From assembly GCA_900319985.1 (NCBI GenBank), contig ONQL01000005.1, positions 4,606 through 68,605 on the forward strand: 64,000 nt of DNA, written 5' to 3'. Positions 54,117 to 63,901 of this stretch are shown here, in pieces (position 1 is the first letter of the stretch; every line of letters begins with the position of its first letter). The notes beneath the pieces were generated by a model. The model saw nothing but the letters and a program-made list of their open reading frames with translations, was not told the origin of the DNA and ran no database searches. Source of the stretch: an uncultured Methanobrevibacter sp. GTDB taxonomy: Archaea; Methanobacteriota; Methanobacteria; Methanobacteriales; Methanobacteriaceae. Both the position numbers and the translations under genes were made by a program.

Positions 54117-54599
54117 TTATCTGCAGTTAAAACCAAGTTCATTAAGTATTTTCTGCAGATACTTCTTTTTTAAAACAAGTTCGCGCCTGTTGGCCAATTT
54201 ATCGCTGTTGGGCTGAGGCACTTTTTCATTTAACCTTGATGCACCAAGATATTTAGTATCTCCTTCCCGAAGCTTATGTGCCTCACCATTATCAATAGCT
54301 TTTTTAATCTTATAATAATCCATAAGCAACACATCAAAATCATTGCTTAGATAATAAAGCTCCAAATCAGTGATTATCTCATTACAGTACCAGATTATCA
54401 AAATAGCTTCAAACTTAAACAAATCGATAAATTCAATCAGGTCGAAATAGTCCAGGTCAGCCAGTTTAAACTTAGAGGCAGGATATCTCTTGCCACAGTT
54501 CTTATAAAAATACTCCACCGGAGCAACAAAAAAAGTTGTTGATTCATTCAAGACTACATCATTGATGTTTTTTCCAATCAAGGCCTCAAATGAATCCAT
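54117..54599 (-). CDS. MutH/Sau3AI-like C-terminal domain protein, truncated
   Basis: A 160-residue protein. The last 60 residues (KLREGDTKYLGASRLNEK, PQPNSDKLANRRELVLKKK, YLQKILNELGF) match the C-terminal half of the MutH/Sau3AI endonuclease family. The N-terminal catalytic Asp/Glu/Lys (DxnExK) motif is not evident and the protein is much shorter than Sau3AI. It may be a nonnuclease remnant or a divergent member. The gene begins 6 bases downstream of the npdG stop. Confidence 0.6.
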   Translation of the reverse strand: MDSFEALIGKNINDVVLNESTTFFVAPVEYFYKNCGKRYPASKFKLADLDYFDLIEFIDLFKFEAILIIWYCNEIITDLELYYLSNDFDVLLMDYYKIKKAIDNGEAHKLREGDTKYLGASRLNEKVPQPNSDKLANRRELVLKKKYLQKILNELGFNCR

Positions 54600-54605
54600 A
54601 TAAAT

Positions 54606-55295
54606 CTAATCCCTATCAAGTGCTGGAATACCAGTTATTCTTAATCCCCCGTAATGGGATTTGTATTTGATGTTCAATCCAATTAAAAGTGGAGTAATCT
54701 TTTCAATAATTCTTGCTTTTTCTAAAATTCCGCAGTCAATAGTTTTGATTCCAGGAATCTTGTCTATGATTTCAGCGGCAGTCGCTTTAGCATCCGCATC
54801 ATCACCTGCAATCAAGCAGTCACAGTCAATGTCTTCAGGAATGTTTGCAAGGTGTGAATTAGAGATGTTACAGAATGCGCAGATTACTTTTGCACCGGTT
54901 CCTTCAAGAATTGAAGCAGTTCTTTCAGCAGCAGATCCTTCCATGAGATCTATGAATCTGAATGGTTTACCACCAATTGCAGTTTCAAGAGGCACTGTTG
55001 CATCCATAACAATTTTGTCAGTACAGAACTCCTTTATTCCTTCGATTGTTGGTTTTTGAGCAGCAAGAGGTACTGTAATTATCAATACATCTCCTTCTTT
55101 TGCAGCGTCCTCATTTGCCATACCTACCATATTGGACAAATCATAGTCTGCAAGTTCTTCTTTTGCTTTTGCAACAACATCAAGTGCTTTTTCCTCTTTT
55201 CTTGAACCTACAATCACGTCTACACCAGCAATAGCCAATCTTTCTGCAATTCCGAGTCCTTGTGGACCAGTTCCTCCAATAATACTTACTTTCAT
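54606..55295 (-). CDS. npdG: NADPH-dependent F420 reductase (F420H2:NADP oxidoreductase)
   Basis: A 229-residue Rossmann enzyme. GGTGPQGLGIAERLAIAG is the NADP loop, NADP(H) 2'-phosphate contact SRKEEK follows, and ICAFCNIS and IKYKSHYGGLRITGI complete the F420 pocket. It moves hydride between F420H2 and NADP+, providing NADPH for biosynthesis. This is a methanogen signature gene. Preceded by the DUF2284 gene with an 8-base gap. Confidence 0.95.
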   Translation of the reverse strand: MKVSIIGGTGPQGLGIAERLAIAGVDVIVGSRKEEKALDVVAKAKEELADYDLSNMVGMANEDAAKEGDVLIITVPLAAQKPTIEGIKEFCTDKIVMDATVPLETAIGGKPFRFIDLMEGSAAERTASILEGTGAKVICAFCNISNSHLANIPEDIDCDCLIAGDDADAKATAAEIIDKIPGIKTIDCGILEKARIIEKITPLLIGLNIKYKSHYGGLRITGIPALDRD

Positions 55296-55303
55296 TTTAT
55301 CAC

Positions 55304-55855
55304 CTACTTTTTATCGTATAATAATCCGCCTACGAATATCAGATATTCAGGCAGTTTTCCATCTTTAGCATATTTTATTTCATAACCGAAAATGTCTTTA
55401 ACAGTCTGGTCTACCTTTCCGCCTAATGATTCAATAGAATATCTCATTTTAAATGGCATTTTACATGGCATATTGAATTCCCTTGTACATCTCATACATA
55501 AGTTGCATTTACCCAAAAAGAGACCTAAGGAGTTTTCATCTTCAAGCATGTAAATTTCATTCATAAATTTGACTTTCATACGTTCAAATCTCTTTAAAAT
55601 AAATTCAAGTTCCTTCTCTTCAAAGGTATGTGCCAGTTCCTCTTCGGAAAAGTCAATTTTGAAGGCAATTATCTTAAGTTTGCCGTATGAATTCCATACA
55701 TCATCTACATCAAACTCAAAGGGCGGATAGTTCCAGTTATAGCCTAGCATTTCTTGCTCTTCAATGCAGAGTTTGGAGATTTCGTCGAAGTCCACATATT
55801 TTTCATAGTATTCCCCGACATCTACATCTGCCGTGAGTTTTTTAATCTCTGACAT
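55304..55855 (-). CDS. DUF2284 metal-binding-type protein
   Basis: A 183-residue protein of the DUF2284 type. It contains CNLCMRCTREFNMPCKMP, a four-cysteine site likely for a Fe-S cluster or metal, and RYSIESLGGKVDQTVK. No membrane segment. It precedes npdG by eight bases on the same mRNA, so a link to F420 or redox chemistry is possible, but it is unproven. Confidence 0.85.
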   Translation of the reverse strand: MSEIKKLTADVDVGEYYEKYVDFDEISKLCIEEQEMLGYNWNYPPFEFDVDDVWNSYGKLKIIAFKIDFSEEELAHTFEEKELEFILKRFERMKVKFMNEIYMLEDENSLGLFLGKCNLCMRCTREFNMPCKMPFKMRYSIESLGGKVDQTVKDIFGYEIKYAKDGKLPEYLIFVGGLLYDKK

Positions 55856-55958
55856 AGTTATTATTATAAAAATTGAATATTATAAAAGTTTCTATTAGAT
55901 TTATCCACTAATGACCCTATTAATTTTGATTTTTTTGGAATTATAGTTAATGGATTTG

Positions 55959-56246
55959 TTAGTGTCCGTTAATGTTTTTTTTAAGGGTGGTGACTATTGC
56001 ATTCAGCAATTCCTCATCAAATTCAATTGTTTCCTGGCATTTGAACTCACAGTATTTTGATATTCTTTCATCTTCCAAAAACTGAATGTATTCTTCCCAC
56101 TCCTCATTGATTTCATCAATCATTATCTTCAAGTCGAGAATCTTATCGTTAAGTTCATCAGCTTTTCTAAAGGCATCTCTTTCAATGCCTTCAAAATCTT
56201 TTAAATCACTGCTTTGAAATTCATAAAGAAATTTTTTTGGTGCCAT
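55959..56246 (-). CDS. Small hypothetical helical protein
   Basis: A 95-residue charged protein (MAPKKFLYEFQSSDLKDFEG) with coiled-coil-like helices and two cysteines (KYCEFKCQE). GTGATatc precedes the ATG. No family is recognised. It is isolated between the aro/cca operon and the DUF2284 gene. Confidence 0.5.
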   Translation of the reverse strand: MAPKKFLYEFQSSDLKDFEGIERDAFRKADELNDKILDLKIMIDEINEEWEEYIQFLEDERISKYCEFKCQETIEFDEELLNAIVTTLKKNINGH

Positions 56247-56435
56247 GATATCACATTTAGGTTTAACTAAATAGTCTTTAAACTTAAAGGTATATTAATA
56301 TTGTGTTTATGAGAAAAATTGATTTAAGTTGTAAAAATTAGTTTAATATTATAAAATTTAGTTTTAATGGGTTAAGCATTTCAGAAATTAAAAAGTTATA
56401 ATTAATCATCCAACAATATTCTTAATATTTCAAAA

Positions 56436-57788
56436 TCACCTTACAATATACTGGCCCGGATTTAAAAAGTCATCCAAAAATTCCAAATCAATATCTTCAA
56501 TTCCTATAAATTCATAGGTATTAATCAGATTCTTCCTAAGGTTTTTTCCAACTTTAATAAGACCAATATGCTCCTTTGTAAATATATGGGAAATCAAATC
56601 AACTGCATTGTTGAATTCCCTTTTTTGAGAGTGAACCAAGAAATCCCCCTGAACATAGCAGTTCTGGCGACCATACTTTTTGACGAAATTTTCACAGGCA
56701 TTGTTTATGAAAACCTTAGGTCCTACATTAACAGTAATATCATTTAGTTTTGATGAAGCCATTTCAAGCAAAATAACTCCATTGATTATCTCATCACTCC
56801 AGTAATCTGCTTTAAATACGTTGAACTCTTCATCGTTCAATTTTCTTTCAAGGGCTTCACATGTCTTTCTAAGCTGCGGATGAAGAGTGTCCAACGGCAT
56901 ATCCGGAATGTCAAATCTCAATGCAATCAATTCACTGTTTCTTGATTTGAATTCATTCAGGATATCCTCCCTATTCAAATTGCGTTTGAGAGGGTAAAAA
57001 TAGTCTTTTTTATTGTCGGAAAATATGTAATTTCGTGCGGACTGTATGAATTCAGCCATCTTATCCAGCCTTAATGCAGCACCGACATTTCTTTTTTCAT
57101 CAGTCGGATCGATTACAATCAAAGAATCATTGAATTGGTCGGCTGTTCCATATTCTTCAAGGTCTATTATTTCACCAAACTTCCAGTTGAGGGCAGCTTT
57201 TAGGGCATTTTCGAAATTTCCATAATTAATAATCAGAAGCTCACACAGATACCCTGCAAATCCACCTACCTTAAACTCAGAGCCATAAGTTCCAGTCATT
57301 GCCATGAAACGTTTCAGGAGCAAAACTTCATCATCTTGACCTTCTTTTAAATTTTGTTTGACATATCGTGTATGAAGAATTGTCCTGTCAACCGCCGATT
57401 TGAGTTGACTTCCATCTTCGATAGCATAACATGGCACGATATCAACTTCACATTCACCAATATGAGTTGTGACATAGGGGTGTGATGCGAAGTGATGCTC
57501 TGCAACACCGTCAAACTCATCACAGCATGCATGAGCCAAATCAAGACCTGTTTTTTTTAAATATTGTTTATCAGTACCCAATGGAAAGGCTATGAAGATA
57601 TCAATGTCTGACTTTCCTTTAAGTGCAGTGTTTTTGGCAACGGAACCTACCAAATTGACTTTGGCATCAATATCATTACCGTCACACATATCCTGCAGAA
57701 AGTTCATTATTGAAGATGATACCTCATCAATATGATTTTTTTCATCTTCAGTAGGTTTGATATCTTTCAAAATAGTTTCATAATCCAT
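56436..57788 (-). CDS. cca: Archaeal CCA-adding tRNA nucleotidyltransferase
   Basis: A 450-residue class I nucleotidyltransferase that adds or repairs the 3'-CCA of tRNA. GSVAKNTALKGKSDIDIFIA holds the G-S and DxD metal motif; a third acidic residue lies in CEVDIVPCYA. The remaining length is typical of the archaeal enzyme. The ATG at 57788 (MDYETILKDI) is chosen because GTGAT lies just before it; a TTG is 15 bases earlier. Last gene of the ADH synthase unit. Confidence 0.92.
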   Translation of the reverse strand: MDYETILKDIKPTEDEKNHIDEVSSSIMNFLQDMCDGNDIDAKVNLVGSVAKNTALKGKSDIDIFIAFPLGTDKQYLKKTGLDLAHACCDEFDGVAEHHFASHPYVTTHIGECEVDIVPCYAIEDGSQLKSAVDRTILHTRYVKQNLKEGQDDEVLLLKRFMAMTGTYGSEFKVGGFAGYLCELLIINYGNFENALKAALNWKFGEIIDLEEYGTADQFNDSLIVIDPTDEKRNVGAALRLDKMAEFIQSARNYIFSDNKKDYFYPLKRNLNREDILNEFKSRNSELIALRFDIPDMPLDTLHPQLRKTCEALERKLNDEEFNVFKADYWSDEIINGVILLEMASSKLNDITVNVGPKVFINNACENFVKKYGRQNCYVQGDFLVHSQKREFNNAVDLISHIFTKEHIGLIKVGKNLRKNLINTYEFIGIEDIDLEFLDDFLNPGQYIVR

Positions 57789-57792
57789 AGAA

Positions 57793-58350
57793 TCACAATT
57801 CAAATATATTTATATCATCGTAAATTGGTCCAGATGGCTTTAAAGTGGATTTTTTAAGAATAATCTTGTCAACACACATCTCACCAATTTCTACATCACT
57901 GAAAGTTTCTATTTGAGACTTAACTTCTTTTTTGTTTTTAGCTGATTTCATTCGGCCAATTGTCAAATGAGATGAGAATCTTTTATCTGCCTCAAATCCA
58001 AGTTTTTTGAATTCAACATCCAATTTATCATGCAAGTCTTTCAAGGTTCCGTCCTCTTCGATTCCAATCCAAATGACCTTAATGTGATTTTCATTTGGAA
58101 ATGCTCCGCAACCCATGATTTTAATGTTGAATGGATGGAACTCAGATACCACATTTGATATCTTTTCTGAAAGCAAATCGATGCCTTCCACATCAATATC
58201 TCCAAAAAACTTTAAAGTCAAATGAAGGTTCATCAAATCCACATACTTGATGTTTGCATCTGTCTGTTTGAAATTTTTAATTATTCTATTGATTTTGGGT
58301 TTTAAATCATCATCCAAATCAATTGCAAGAAAAGCTCTGATTTCAGGCAT
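57793..58350 (-). CDS. thpR: RNA 2',3'-cyclic phosphodiesterase (2'-5' RNA ligase family)
   Basis: A 185-residue 2H phosphoesterase. The two catalytic HxT motifs are LHLTLKFFGD (near residue 47) and SHLTIGRMKS (near residue 128). It opens 2',3'-cyclic phosphates, probably in tRNA half processing. GAGGAGAT precedes the ATG. Its stop lies four bases from the cca start, which suits a tRNA-linked role. Confidence 0.92.
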   Translation of the reverse strand: MPEIRAFLAIDLDDDLKPKINRIIKNFKQTDANIKYVDLMNLHLTLKFFGDIDVEGIDLLSEKISNVVSEFHPFNIKIMGCGAFPNENHIKVIWIGIEEDGTLKDLHDKLDVEFKKLGFEADKRFSSHLTIGRMKSAKNKKEVKSQIETFSDVEIGEMCVDKIILKKSTLKPSGPIYDDINIFEL

Positions 58351-58359
58351 TGAATCTCC

Positions 58360-59490
58360 TCATTGTTCTATAATTGTTTCATCAATAGCTATTCCGAAGT
58401 GGCGAGCACTGGTTTCAATATATACTTTTACTTTATCGCCCGCCTTTACATCAGCTACAGATAAAGGTTCATCGTTTTCATCAACAATTCTGATTGTTTC
58501 AGCATTTTGAAGCAATGTACGTATGGTTTGACCTTCATACTCAGCCTCTATCAATATCAAAGGCCTTCTTTCAATCTTGCTTCTTCCAACATATGCTGTT
58601 CTGGTTTCACCAAGAGTGTTTACAATCAACACTTCATCTCCGGCAACAAGTTCTGAGAGATATCTTGTCTTGTTTCCCGGAACCATCACATATGCCTGAA
58701 CAGGTCCTGCATTTACTCTGAATGGACGTGAAGCCACATATTCACTTTCCAATGATTCTGAATGAACCAAAAACATGGATTTTGAATAGGAACCTATCAG
58801 CATTCCCTCACCTGGTTTCATCATGTCTGTTGTATCGACACAAACCCTGTCTCCTGAGCCTAATGGTTTTACATTGGTTACTGTAGCAACTTTCAATTCA
58901 TACTTTACTTGTGAAGCTTTAACAACCTCTTCAGCTATCTTTTTGGTTTTATTGAAGTCATTAGCTTCAAATATAACACCATCTGTACCATGCTCCAAGG
59001 TTTCAAGTGCAACACGTGCCCCGTCAATGTCCTGTACTGCAGCAAGAATATTTACGTCAACCTTTTGCAGATCAGCAATGATGTTTTCAAGAGGAATGAT
59101 TGTCCAGTCTGTTCCGACAAGAATAATGTAGTCAACAATTGATCCCAATTTTACAGCCAATTGTTCATGAGCCTTATCTGTGATTTTAATATATGCGCAT
59201 ACACTTTTTCCTTCGCTTTTTGCCTTTTTAGCATTTGCAATGTCAACTGAATCTGTGAAGTTGTCTTTCAGCTCTACAAATCCGTCTCCTTCACCGTTAA
59301 TACCCACTAAATAGATATCTGCATCGTCAGAATTTGCAATTATCTTTACATTACCAAGTTTTCTGATTTGTTCTATGTCATCTAAATCAAGAACATGGTC
59401 AATTCCTGATTCAAGTGCAGTAGTAATCATTTCCTTTTTATCATCCCACAATTCATCAGGAGTGCTTATCCAAGCGAATTTGTTTTGCAT
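58360..59490 (-). CDS. 3-dehydroquinate synthase II
   Basis: A 376-residue enzyme of the archaeal AroB' family. It uses NAD+ to oxidise and cyclise 2-amino-3,7-dideoxy-D-threo-hept-6-ulosonate to 3-dehydroquinate. Features: [20 protein letters not shown] at the start, [38 protein letters not shown], and [18 protein letters not shown], all conserved in methanogens. GGTGATTGC precedes the ATG. Follows the ADH synthase by nine bases, so aromatic precursor synthesis is coupled. Confidence 0.93.
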   Translation of the reverse strand: MQNKFAWISTPDELWDDKKEMITTALESGIDHVLDLDDIEQIRKLGNVKIIANSDDADIYLVGINGEGDGFVELKDNFTDSVDIANAKKAKSEGKSVCAYIKITDKAHEQLAVKLGSIVDYIILVGTDWTIIPLENIIADLQKVDVNILAAVQDIDGARVALETLEHGTDGVIFEANDFNKTKKIAEEVVKASQVKYELKVATVTNVKPLGSGDRVCVDTTDMMKPGEGMLIGSYSKSMFLVHSESLESEYVASRPFRVNAGPVQAYVMVPGNKTRYLSELVAGDEVLIVNTLGETRTAYVGRSKIERRPLILIEAEYEGQTIRTLLQNAETIRIVDENDEPLSVADVKAGDKVKVYIETSARHFGIAIDETIIEQ

Positions 59491-59499
59491 GCAATCACC

Positions 59500-60291
59500 C
59501 TATTTTAAGAATTTTAAAGCTTCATCCACTTCAAGGTCATTGTGAACTACTTCTGCAATAGCTCTTGTAATTTTGCCAGGGTTTTCTGCCTGGAACAAGT
59601 TACGTCCGAATGCCACTCCAGCACCGCCGACTTCAAGAGAATCCTTAACCATCTGCAATAATTCCTCATCAGTTTCCACTTTTGGACCGCCTGCAATAAC
59701 AACAGGTACGATTGCTCCTTCTACAACCTCTTTGAAGGAATCAGGGTCTCCAGTATAATTGGTTTTGACAATGTCCACTCCAAGTTCAGAACCTACACGT
59801 GCTGCATGTTTTACAAATTCAACATCATGCTCGTTTTCAACTTTTTGTCCACGTGGGTACATCATTGCAAGTAAAGGCATTCCCCAGTAGTCACATGTTT
59901 CAGCGATTTCACCTAATTCCTGCAACATTTGGCTTTCTGTATCTGAACCTAGGTTTACATGAATGGATACTGCATCTGCTCCAAGCTGAATAGCTTTTTC
60001 TACACTTGTTACGATTACTTTATCATTTGGATCCGGTGCAAGAGAAGTACTTGCAGACAGGTGTACAATAAGACCTATGTCTTCACCGTAACCCCTGTGT
60101 CCTTGTTGTACGATACCTTTGTGCATCAATATTGCATCTGCTCCACCCTGTGATATGCTTTCTACAGTTTTATCCATATCGATGATTCCTGGAATTGGTC
60201 CGCTGGATACACCATGATCCATTGGTGCTATTACAGTTCTTTTAGTATTTCTGTTAATGATTCTTTCTAAACGAATCTTTTTACCTATCAT
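59500..60291 (-). CDS. 2-amino-3,7-dideoxy-D-threo-hept-6-ulosonate synthase
   Basis: A 263-residue fructose-bisphosphate aldolase-like (class I, DhnA-type) enzyme. It condenses aspartate semialdehyde with a deoxy-hexulose phosphate in the archaeal route to aromatic amino acids. Hallmarks: [29 protein letters not shown], the Schiff-base lysine in [12 protein letters not shown], and [13 protein letters not shown]. First gene of a four-gene operon with DHQ synthase II, thpR and cca. Confidence 0.93.
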   Translation of the reverse strand: MIGKKIRLERIINRNTKRTVIAPMDHGVSSGPIPGIIDMDKTVESISQGGADAILMHKGIVQQGHRGYGEDIGLIVHLSASTSLAPDPNDKVIVTSVEKAIQLGADAVSIHVNLGSDTESQMLQELGEIAETCDYWGMPLLAMMYPRGQKVENEHDVEFVKHAARVGSELGVDIVKTNYTGDPDSFKEVVEGAIVPVVIAGGPKVETDEELLQMVKDSLEVGGAGVAFGRNLFQAENPGKITRAIAEVVHNDLEVDEALKFLK

Positions 60292-60515
60292 TATATTAAG
60301 CCTCTTATTAACTTATGATTTATATTTTTCTTGATTAACATATATAATATTAATTGTACAAATCTCGACAATCATTTAAAAAATACTCTATTAATTCTGA
60401 AATATGATTAAAAAATTAGAGCCTATAATAAACAGGAATGTAAGCTTATGAAACCATAATATCAAAATTCATTGATAAAAATAATAAAACATATACAAGA
60501 TATGCTAAAAAAAAA

Positions 60516-60923
60516 TTAAAAATTTAAAAAATCATCAAAAAATAATGAACCTTTAGGACTTTTACGTATATCATTGAAATTATTACATACATGATTCAGT
60601 AAAAATTCGCCCTTTTCAGTGATTTTATAGAATTTTACTTTTTTATTATCCCGAAGTACGTCATCCCCAGCTATTAAACCATTGCCTTCCATATCTTTTA
60701 AGATAGGATACATCTTACTGGGATTGGACTTTTTTAAATTACCTGAACTAATTAAAACTTCAAAAATTTCTGAAAATTCCTTTGAAATATTGTATCCATG
60801 AATAGGACCGTAATGTTGTATAATCCACAACATTAAAAAACGAGAAATTCCATTAACCGTATGTGTAACAATCTTGTCATTCTTAATAAACTCTGAATAC
60901 TCATTATTTTTAATACTACTCAT
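60516..60923 (-). CDS. PadR-family transcriptional regulator
   Basis: A 135-residue winged-helix protein. LMLWIIQHYGPIHGYNISKE is the PadR recognition-helix region. YPILKDMEGNGLIAGDDVL and KVKFYKITEKGEFLLNHVC follow, all typical. Ligand and operator unknown. It lies upstream of nothing obvious on its own strand; neighbours are the secreted Ig-like gene and the aromatic operon promoter. Confidence 0.85.
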   Translation of the reverse strand: MSSIKNNEYSEFIKNDKIVTHTVNGISRFLMLWIIQHYGPIHGYNISKEFSEIFEVLISSGNLKKSNPSKMYPILKDMEGNGLIAGDDVLRDNKKVKFYKITEKGEFLLNHVCNNFNDIRKSPKGSLFFDDFLNF

Positions 60924-60975
60924 TTTATTCGCCTGAAAAATATAAAAAAAAGTTAAAAAAATTAAATTAAATTTT

Positions 60976-61866
60976 TTAAACTTTTAAATACACAACATTT
61001 ACTTTGAGAAGGGTATATCTATTAGGATAATCCTCTTCAGGCATTTCCCATCTGCCGTCATCAAAATCACAATTGTCTACTTTAGTTATTATTTTGCCAG
61101 TGTATTTATTCTTGAAATAGAATATGGCTTTAGTAATTATAGTATGTTTTGATTTCTTTTTAAAGATTACCTTTACTTCCTTTTCATCAAAATCATATAT
61201 GTGTTTAAGGGCAATTATATCTTTGGTTTTTAAAACTTTACTGGACTTTGATTTAAGAACTGTAGAAAATTGCTTTCCTATTATGATTTTAGATACTTTG
61301 TAAATTTTATATCTCTCATCTGCTGAAGTAATTACCACCTTATGAGATCCAGGCTTTAAATTTTTAGTATTGAATTTAGCAATACCTCTATAATTGGTTT
61401 TAACAATGTATGTTTTACTTTGAGAGCCTGTGTAAATTTTTAATTTAACCTTTACGTTTTTAATAGGAATATCATCATCGTATCTGTTTTCAATTTCTAT
61501 CTTAAAATATTTATTAGATTTGTATTTAAAAGCTACTTTATCCGCTTCGGTTTTGGTTGCTATTTTTTTGATAGGTTTTGGTTTGCTTACGACAGGTTGT
61601 GGATTACTTTGAGTATTTGTAGAAGTAGTGTTTTCTTTTGAATCAACCTTAACGGTTGAAGAAGAGTTTGTATTATCAGAAACATCATTTGATGAATTTT
61701 CTAAATCAGTTATAACCTCATTGATTGAATCAGAACCAACAGAAATTTCTTCAGGTTGATCTGAAATGTTCGTCGAATTTAAATCACTTGTTGCAGATAT
61801 TGCAGACATTGTCACGAATAGACATAACAATACTGCAAATACTATTGAAATTTTTTTAATGTTCAT
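60976..61866 (-). CDS. Secreted Ig-like protein
   Basis: A 296-residue exported protein. The ATG at 61866 (MNIKKISIVFAVLL) is set by GGGGAG seven bases upstream; the longer frame is not used. Signal peptide ends near SAISA. A Ser/Asn/Thr-rich spacer (residues about 30-100) with TNTQSNPQPVV leads to an Ig-like domain, whose RGIAKFNTKNLKPGSHKVVI turn matches the other adhesins here. The C terminus is strand-rich with no anchor. Confidence 0.8.
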   Translation of the reverse strand: MNIKKISIVFAVLLCLFVTMSAISATSDLNSTNISDQPEEISVGSDSINEVITDLENSSNDVSDNTNSSSTVKVDSKENTTSTNTQSNPQPVVSKPKPIKKIATKTEADKVAFKYKSNKYFKIEIENRYDDDIPIKNVKVKLKIYTGSQSKTYIVKTNYRGIAKFNTKNLKPGSHKVVITSADERYKIYKVSKIIIGKQFSTVLKSKSSKVLKTKDIIALKHIYDFDEKEVKVIFKKKSKHTIITKAIFYFKNKYTGKIITKVDNCDFDDGRWEMPEEDYPNRYTLLKVNVVYLKV

Positions 61867-61975
61867 GGTTAATCTCCCCTTAAAATATGAAAAATCATAT
61901 TGCATAGTAAAATATATAACACATTTAATATTTAAATAGGTATTATAAAATTTGATATACAAAATATGAAATTAA

Positions 61976-62491
61976 TCATTTTTTTAGGGAAGGAGTCCAT
62001 AAATCAAATTCCTTAATCAATGGAGGAATTCCCGAATCGTTATATGAATCTAGATATCCATCTTTGGACAGATATTCTTCACCACTGACTTTTGATGAAT
62101 TTACAAATTCCAAAAGTCCACGATTTCTAATAACAGTATGTTTTGGCTTGAAAGTGGATGACCATATGTAAAACACCTTGAAAACAGTATCCGGATGATA
62201 TCCTCCACCCAAATCAATTGCCAATACATCACACTTCTGAACTTTTTTAAATGCTTCGGCTAAAACTTCATGACGTCTTACATCACCCGAGATAAACTCA
62301 ACATTGTCAAAATCATCCATCACGCCAACAGCCTCAGGAGAATTGTCAATGGCCACCACATTGCAATCTGAAGAAAATAATTGGGTCGTGCCTCCAAGAT
62401 GACAGCCCAATTCAATAACCGTATCTCCGACATTGACCAGGTCTGTCAAATCCTGACGATATTTTTTGATGTTGTAACTTAATTTAATCAT
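61976..62491 (-). CDS. SAM-dependent methyltransferase, class I
   Basis: A 171-residue Rossmann methyltransferase from the ATG at 62491, which overlaps the pantoate kinase stop by eight bases. Motif I is VIELGCHLGGTTQLF (SAM), acidic motif AIDNSPEA, and motif post-I FISGDVRRHE and VLAIDLGGGYH. It resembles FtsJ-like short methyltransferases. Target unknown. Coupled to pantoate kinase, perhaps only for convenience. Confidence 0.82.
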   Translation of the reverse strand: MIKLSYNIKKYRQDLTDLVNVGDTVIELGCHLGGTTQLFSSDCNVVAIDNSPEAVGVMDDFDNVEFISGDVRRHEVLAEAFKKVQKCDVLAIDLGGGYHPDTVFKVFYIWSSTFKPKHTVIRNRGLLEFVNSSKVSGEEYLSKDGYLDSYNDSGIPPLIKEFDLWTPSLKK

Positions 62492-63329
62492 AAACGATAC
62501 CCATGTTGTTGAGTTCACATATATGTAAGTCATCAATGTCTAGTTTTTTAAACACATCTTCATCATATGCAAAAGCAAATACAGTATTTCCAAGCATTGC
62601 CATTGAACTACCCAAAATATCACTCGAAGAATTAAAATAATCAACTAAATTTTTAACATCGTCTGACATTAATTTTGTCTCGTTTGAAAATTTGTTGGAA
62701 AAGGACAAAAAATTCTCCACTGTAGGTTCCTTTTCAAACAATTCCAGATATTTCAAACCAGCTTCAGAGAGTATCTGTTTGTGGTGAGAATCACGAATTA
62801 TATCTGCAGTATTGATTGAACTAAATGTCTTGTATGCTACAAATACATCCTGTCTAAATGATTTAATTTCACCAATGCCCGGAGCCCCAGATTTGGTTCT
62901 CAATACCAGGCCCTGACCAGTTTGGGCAATGACATCACCTAGTCCACCACCCAAATTTATTTCTGACATATGGGCAATCTGACCACATAACTCTTCAGAA
63001 TACCCTAAATCGAGAAATTCATTTATAGCCAATGTTAAACTAAATGCAGAAGCGGCAGATGTTCCAAAACCCGCGCCAATCGGAAGCTGTATGTCCTGTG
63101 TGATTTTGAAGGAATCGTCGATTTCCAAGATATTTAAAACCTCATCAATTACTGTCTCATCACCCTGATTGACATCGATGATTAATTTGTCTGCAGGAGA
63201 TATTGTGGTTCTAACACCTTTGGAAAGCAGAAATCCCACTCCACAGGATCCGTTTTTTAAACTTACATCATGATTTTCGATATTGAAAAAGCCTGTAATG
63301 TGTCCGGGAACAAAAACTGATTTATTCAT
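62484..63329 (-). CDS. Pantoate kinase
   Basis: A 281-residue GHMP kinase of the archaeal coenzyme A pathway. It phosphorylates pantoate, replacing bacterial pantothenate kinase. The GHMP glycine motif is PIGAGFGTSAASAF near residue 85, and the N-terminal PGHITGFFNI and GGGLGDVIAQTGQG are typical of this family. Together with phosphopantothenate synthetase (not in window) it gives phosphopantothenate. The putative PanE is at 44670. Confidence 0.9.
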   Translation of the reverse strand: MNKSVFVPGHITGFFNIENHDVSLKNGSCGVGFLLSKGVRTTISPADKLIIDVNQGDETVIDEVLNILEIDDSFKITQDIQLPIGAGFGTSAASAFSLTLAINEFLDLGYSEELCGQIAHMSEINLGGGLGDVIAQTGQGLVLRTKSGAPGIGEIKSFRQDVFVAYKTFSSINTADIIRDSHHKQILSEAGLKYLELFEKEPTVENFLSFSNKFSNETKLMSDDVKNLVDYFNSSSDILGSSMAMLGNTVFAFAYDEDVFKKLDIDDLHICELNNMGIVYD

Positions 63330-63356
63330 AATTATATTTATTGTCTTTCCAGTTAA

Positions 63357-63901
63357 TTAAAACTTTTGACCTATTTCATAAGCCTTTTAAAGGTCTTCTT
63401 CAGCCTTATCAGCATCTCCAATGAATTTAACACCTGCAACTTCCAAAGTTTCGATATATTCAAGTTCAGTGTTGTTCATGAATGGCTGGGCCTCAGTAAG
63501 TTTAATGTATGGCTCATAGATATCCTTATCCGGGAATGCATGGGTAAATATCATGGCTGCCTTTCCATTGAACTTTTTATCAGGATTATTGAAAATGGAA
63601 TAGAACCTGTCAATGACTGTTTTTGCCTGTGCTGTCATTTGGCCAAAGTAAATTGGGGAAGCAATAATTATGCCGGCCCCTTCTGCAAGTTGATTGATGA
63701 TTTCAGCACCATCATCATCAAATCTGCAGTCCTTACCTTTAGCACATATTTCACAGCCGCTGCACGGATTAATGTCCAATCCGTTAACATAATATTTGAT
63801 AACTTCATGACCCTTGTCTTCACAGCCTTTAATCATTTCATCCAAAACACGATTTGTATTGCCTTTTTTCTAGGACTTGCCTGTATAGCTAAAATTTTCA
63901 T
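63357..63901 (-). pseudogene. Flavodoxin-family gene broken by a frameshift and premature stop
   Basis: Paralogue of the intact gene at 41021. It starts with ATG at 63901 (MKILAIQASPRK). A-run at 63864-63869 has one base too few, shifting the frame (the correct continuation would be KGNTNRVLDEMIKGCEDKG). The rest reads cleanly, with NPCSGCEICAKGKDCRFDDD and IASPIYFGQM. An early TAA at 63387 separates AEEDL from the tail KAYEIGQKF, which ends at 63357. Two independent lesions say it is dead. The IS right end abuts its start codon. Confidence 0.8.
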
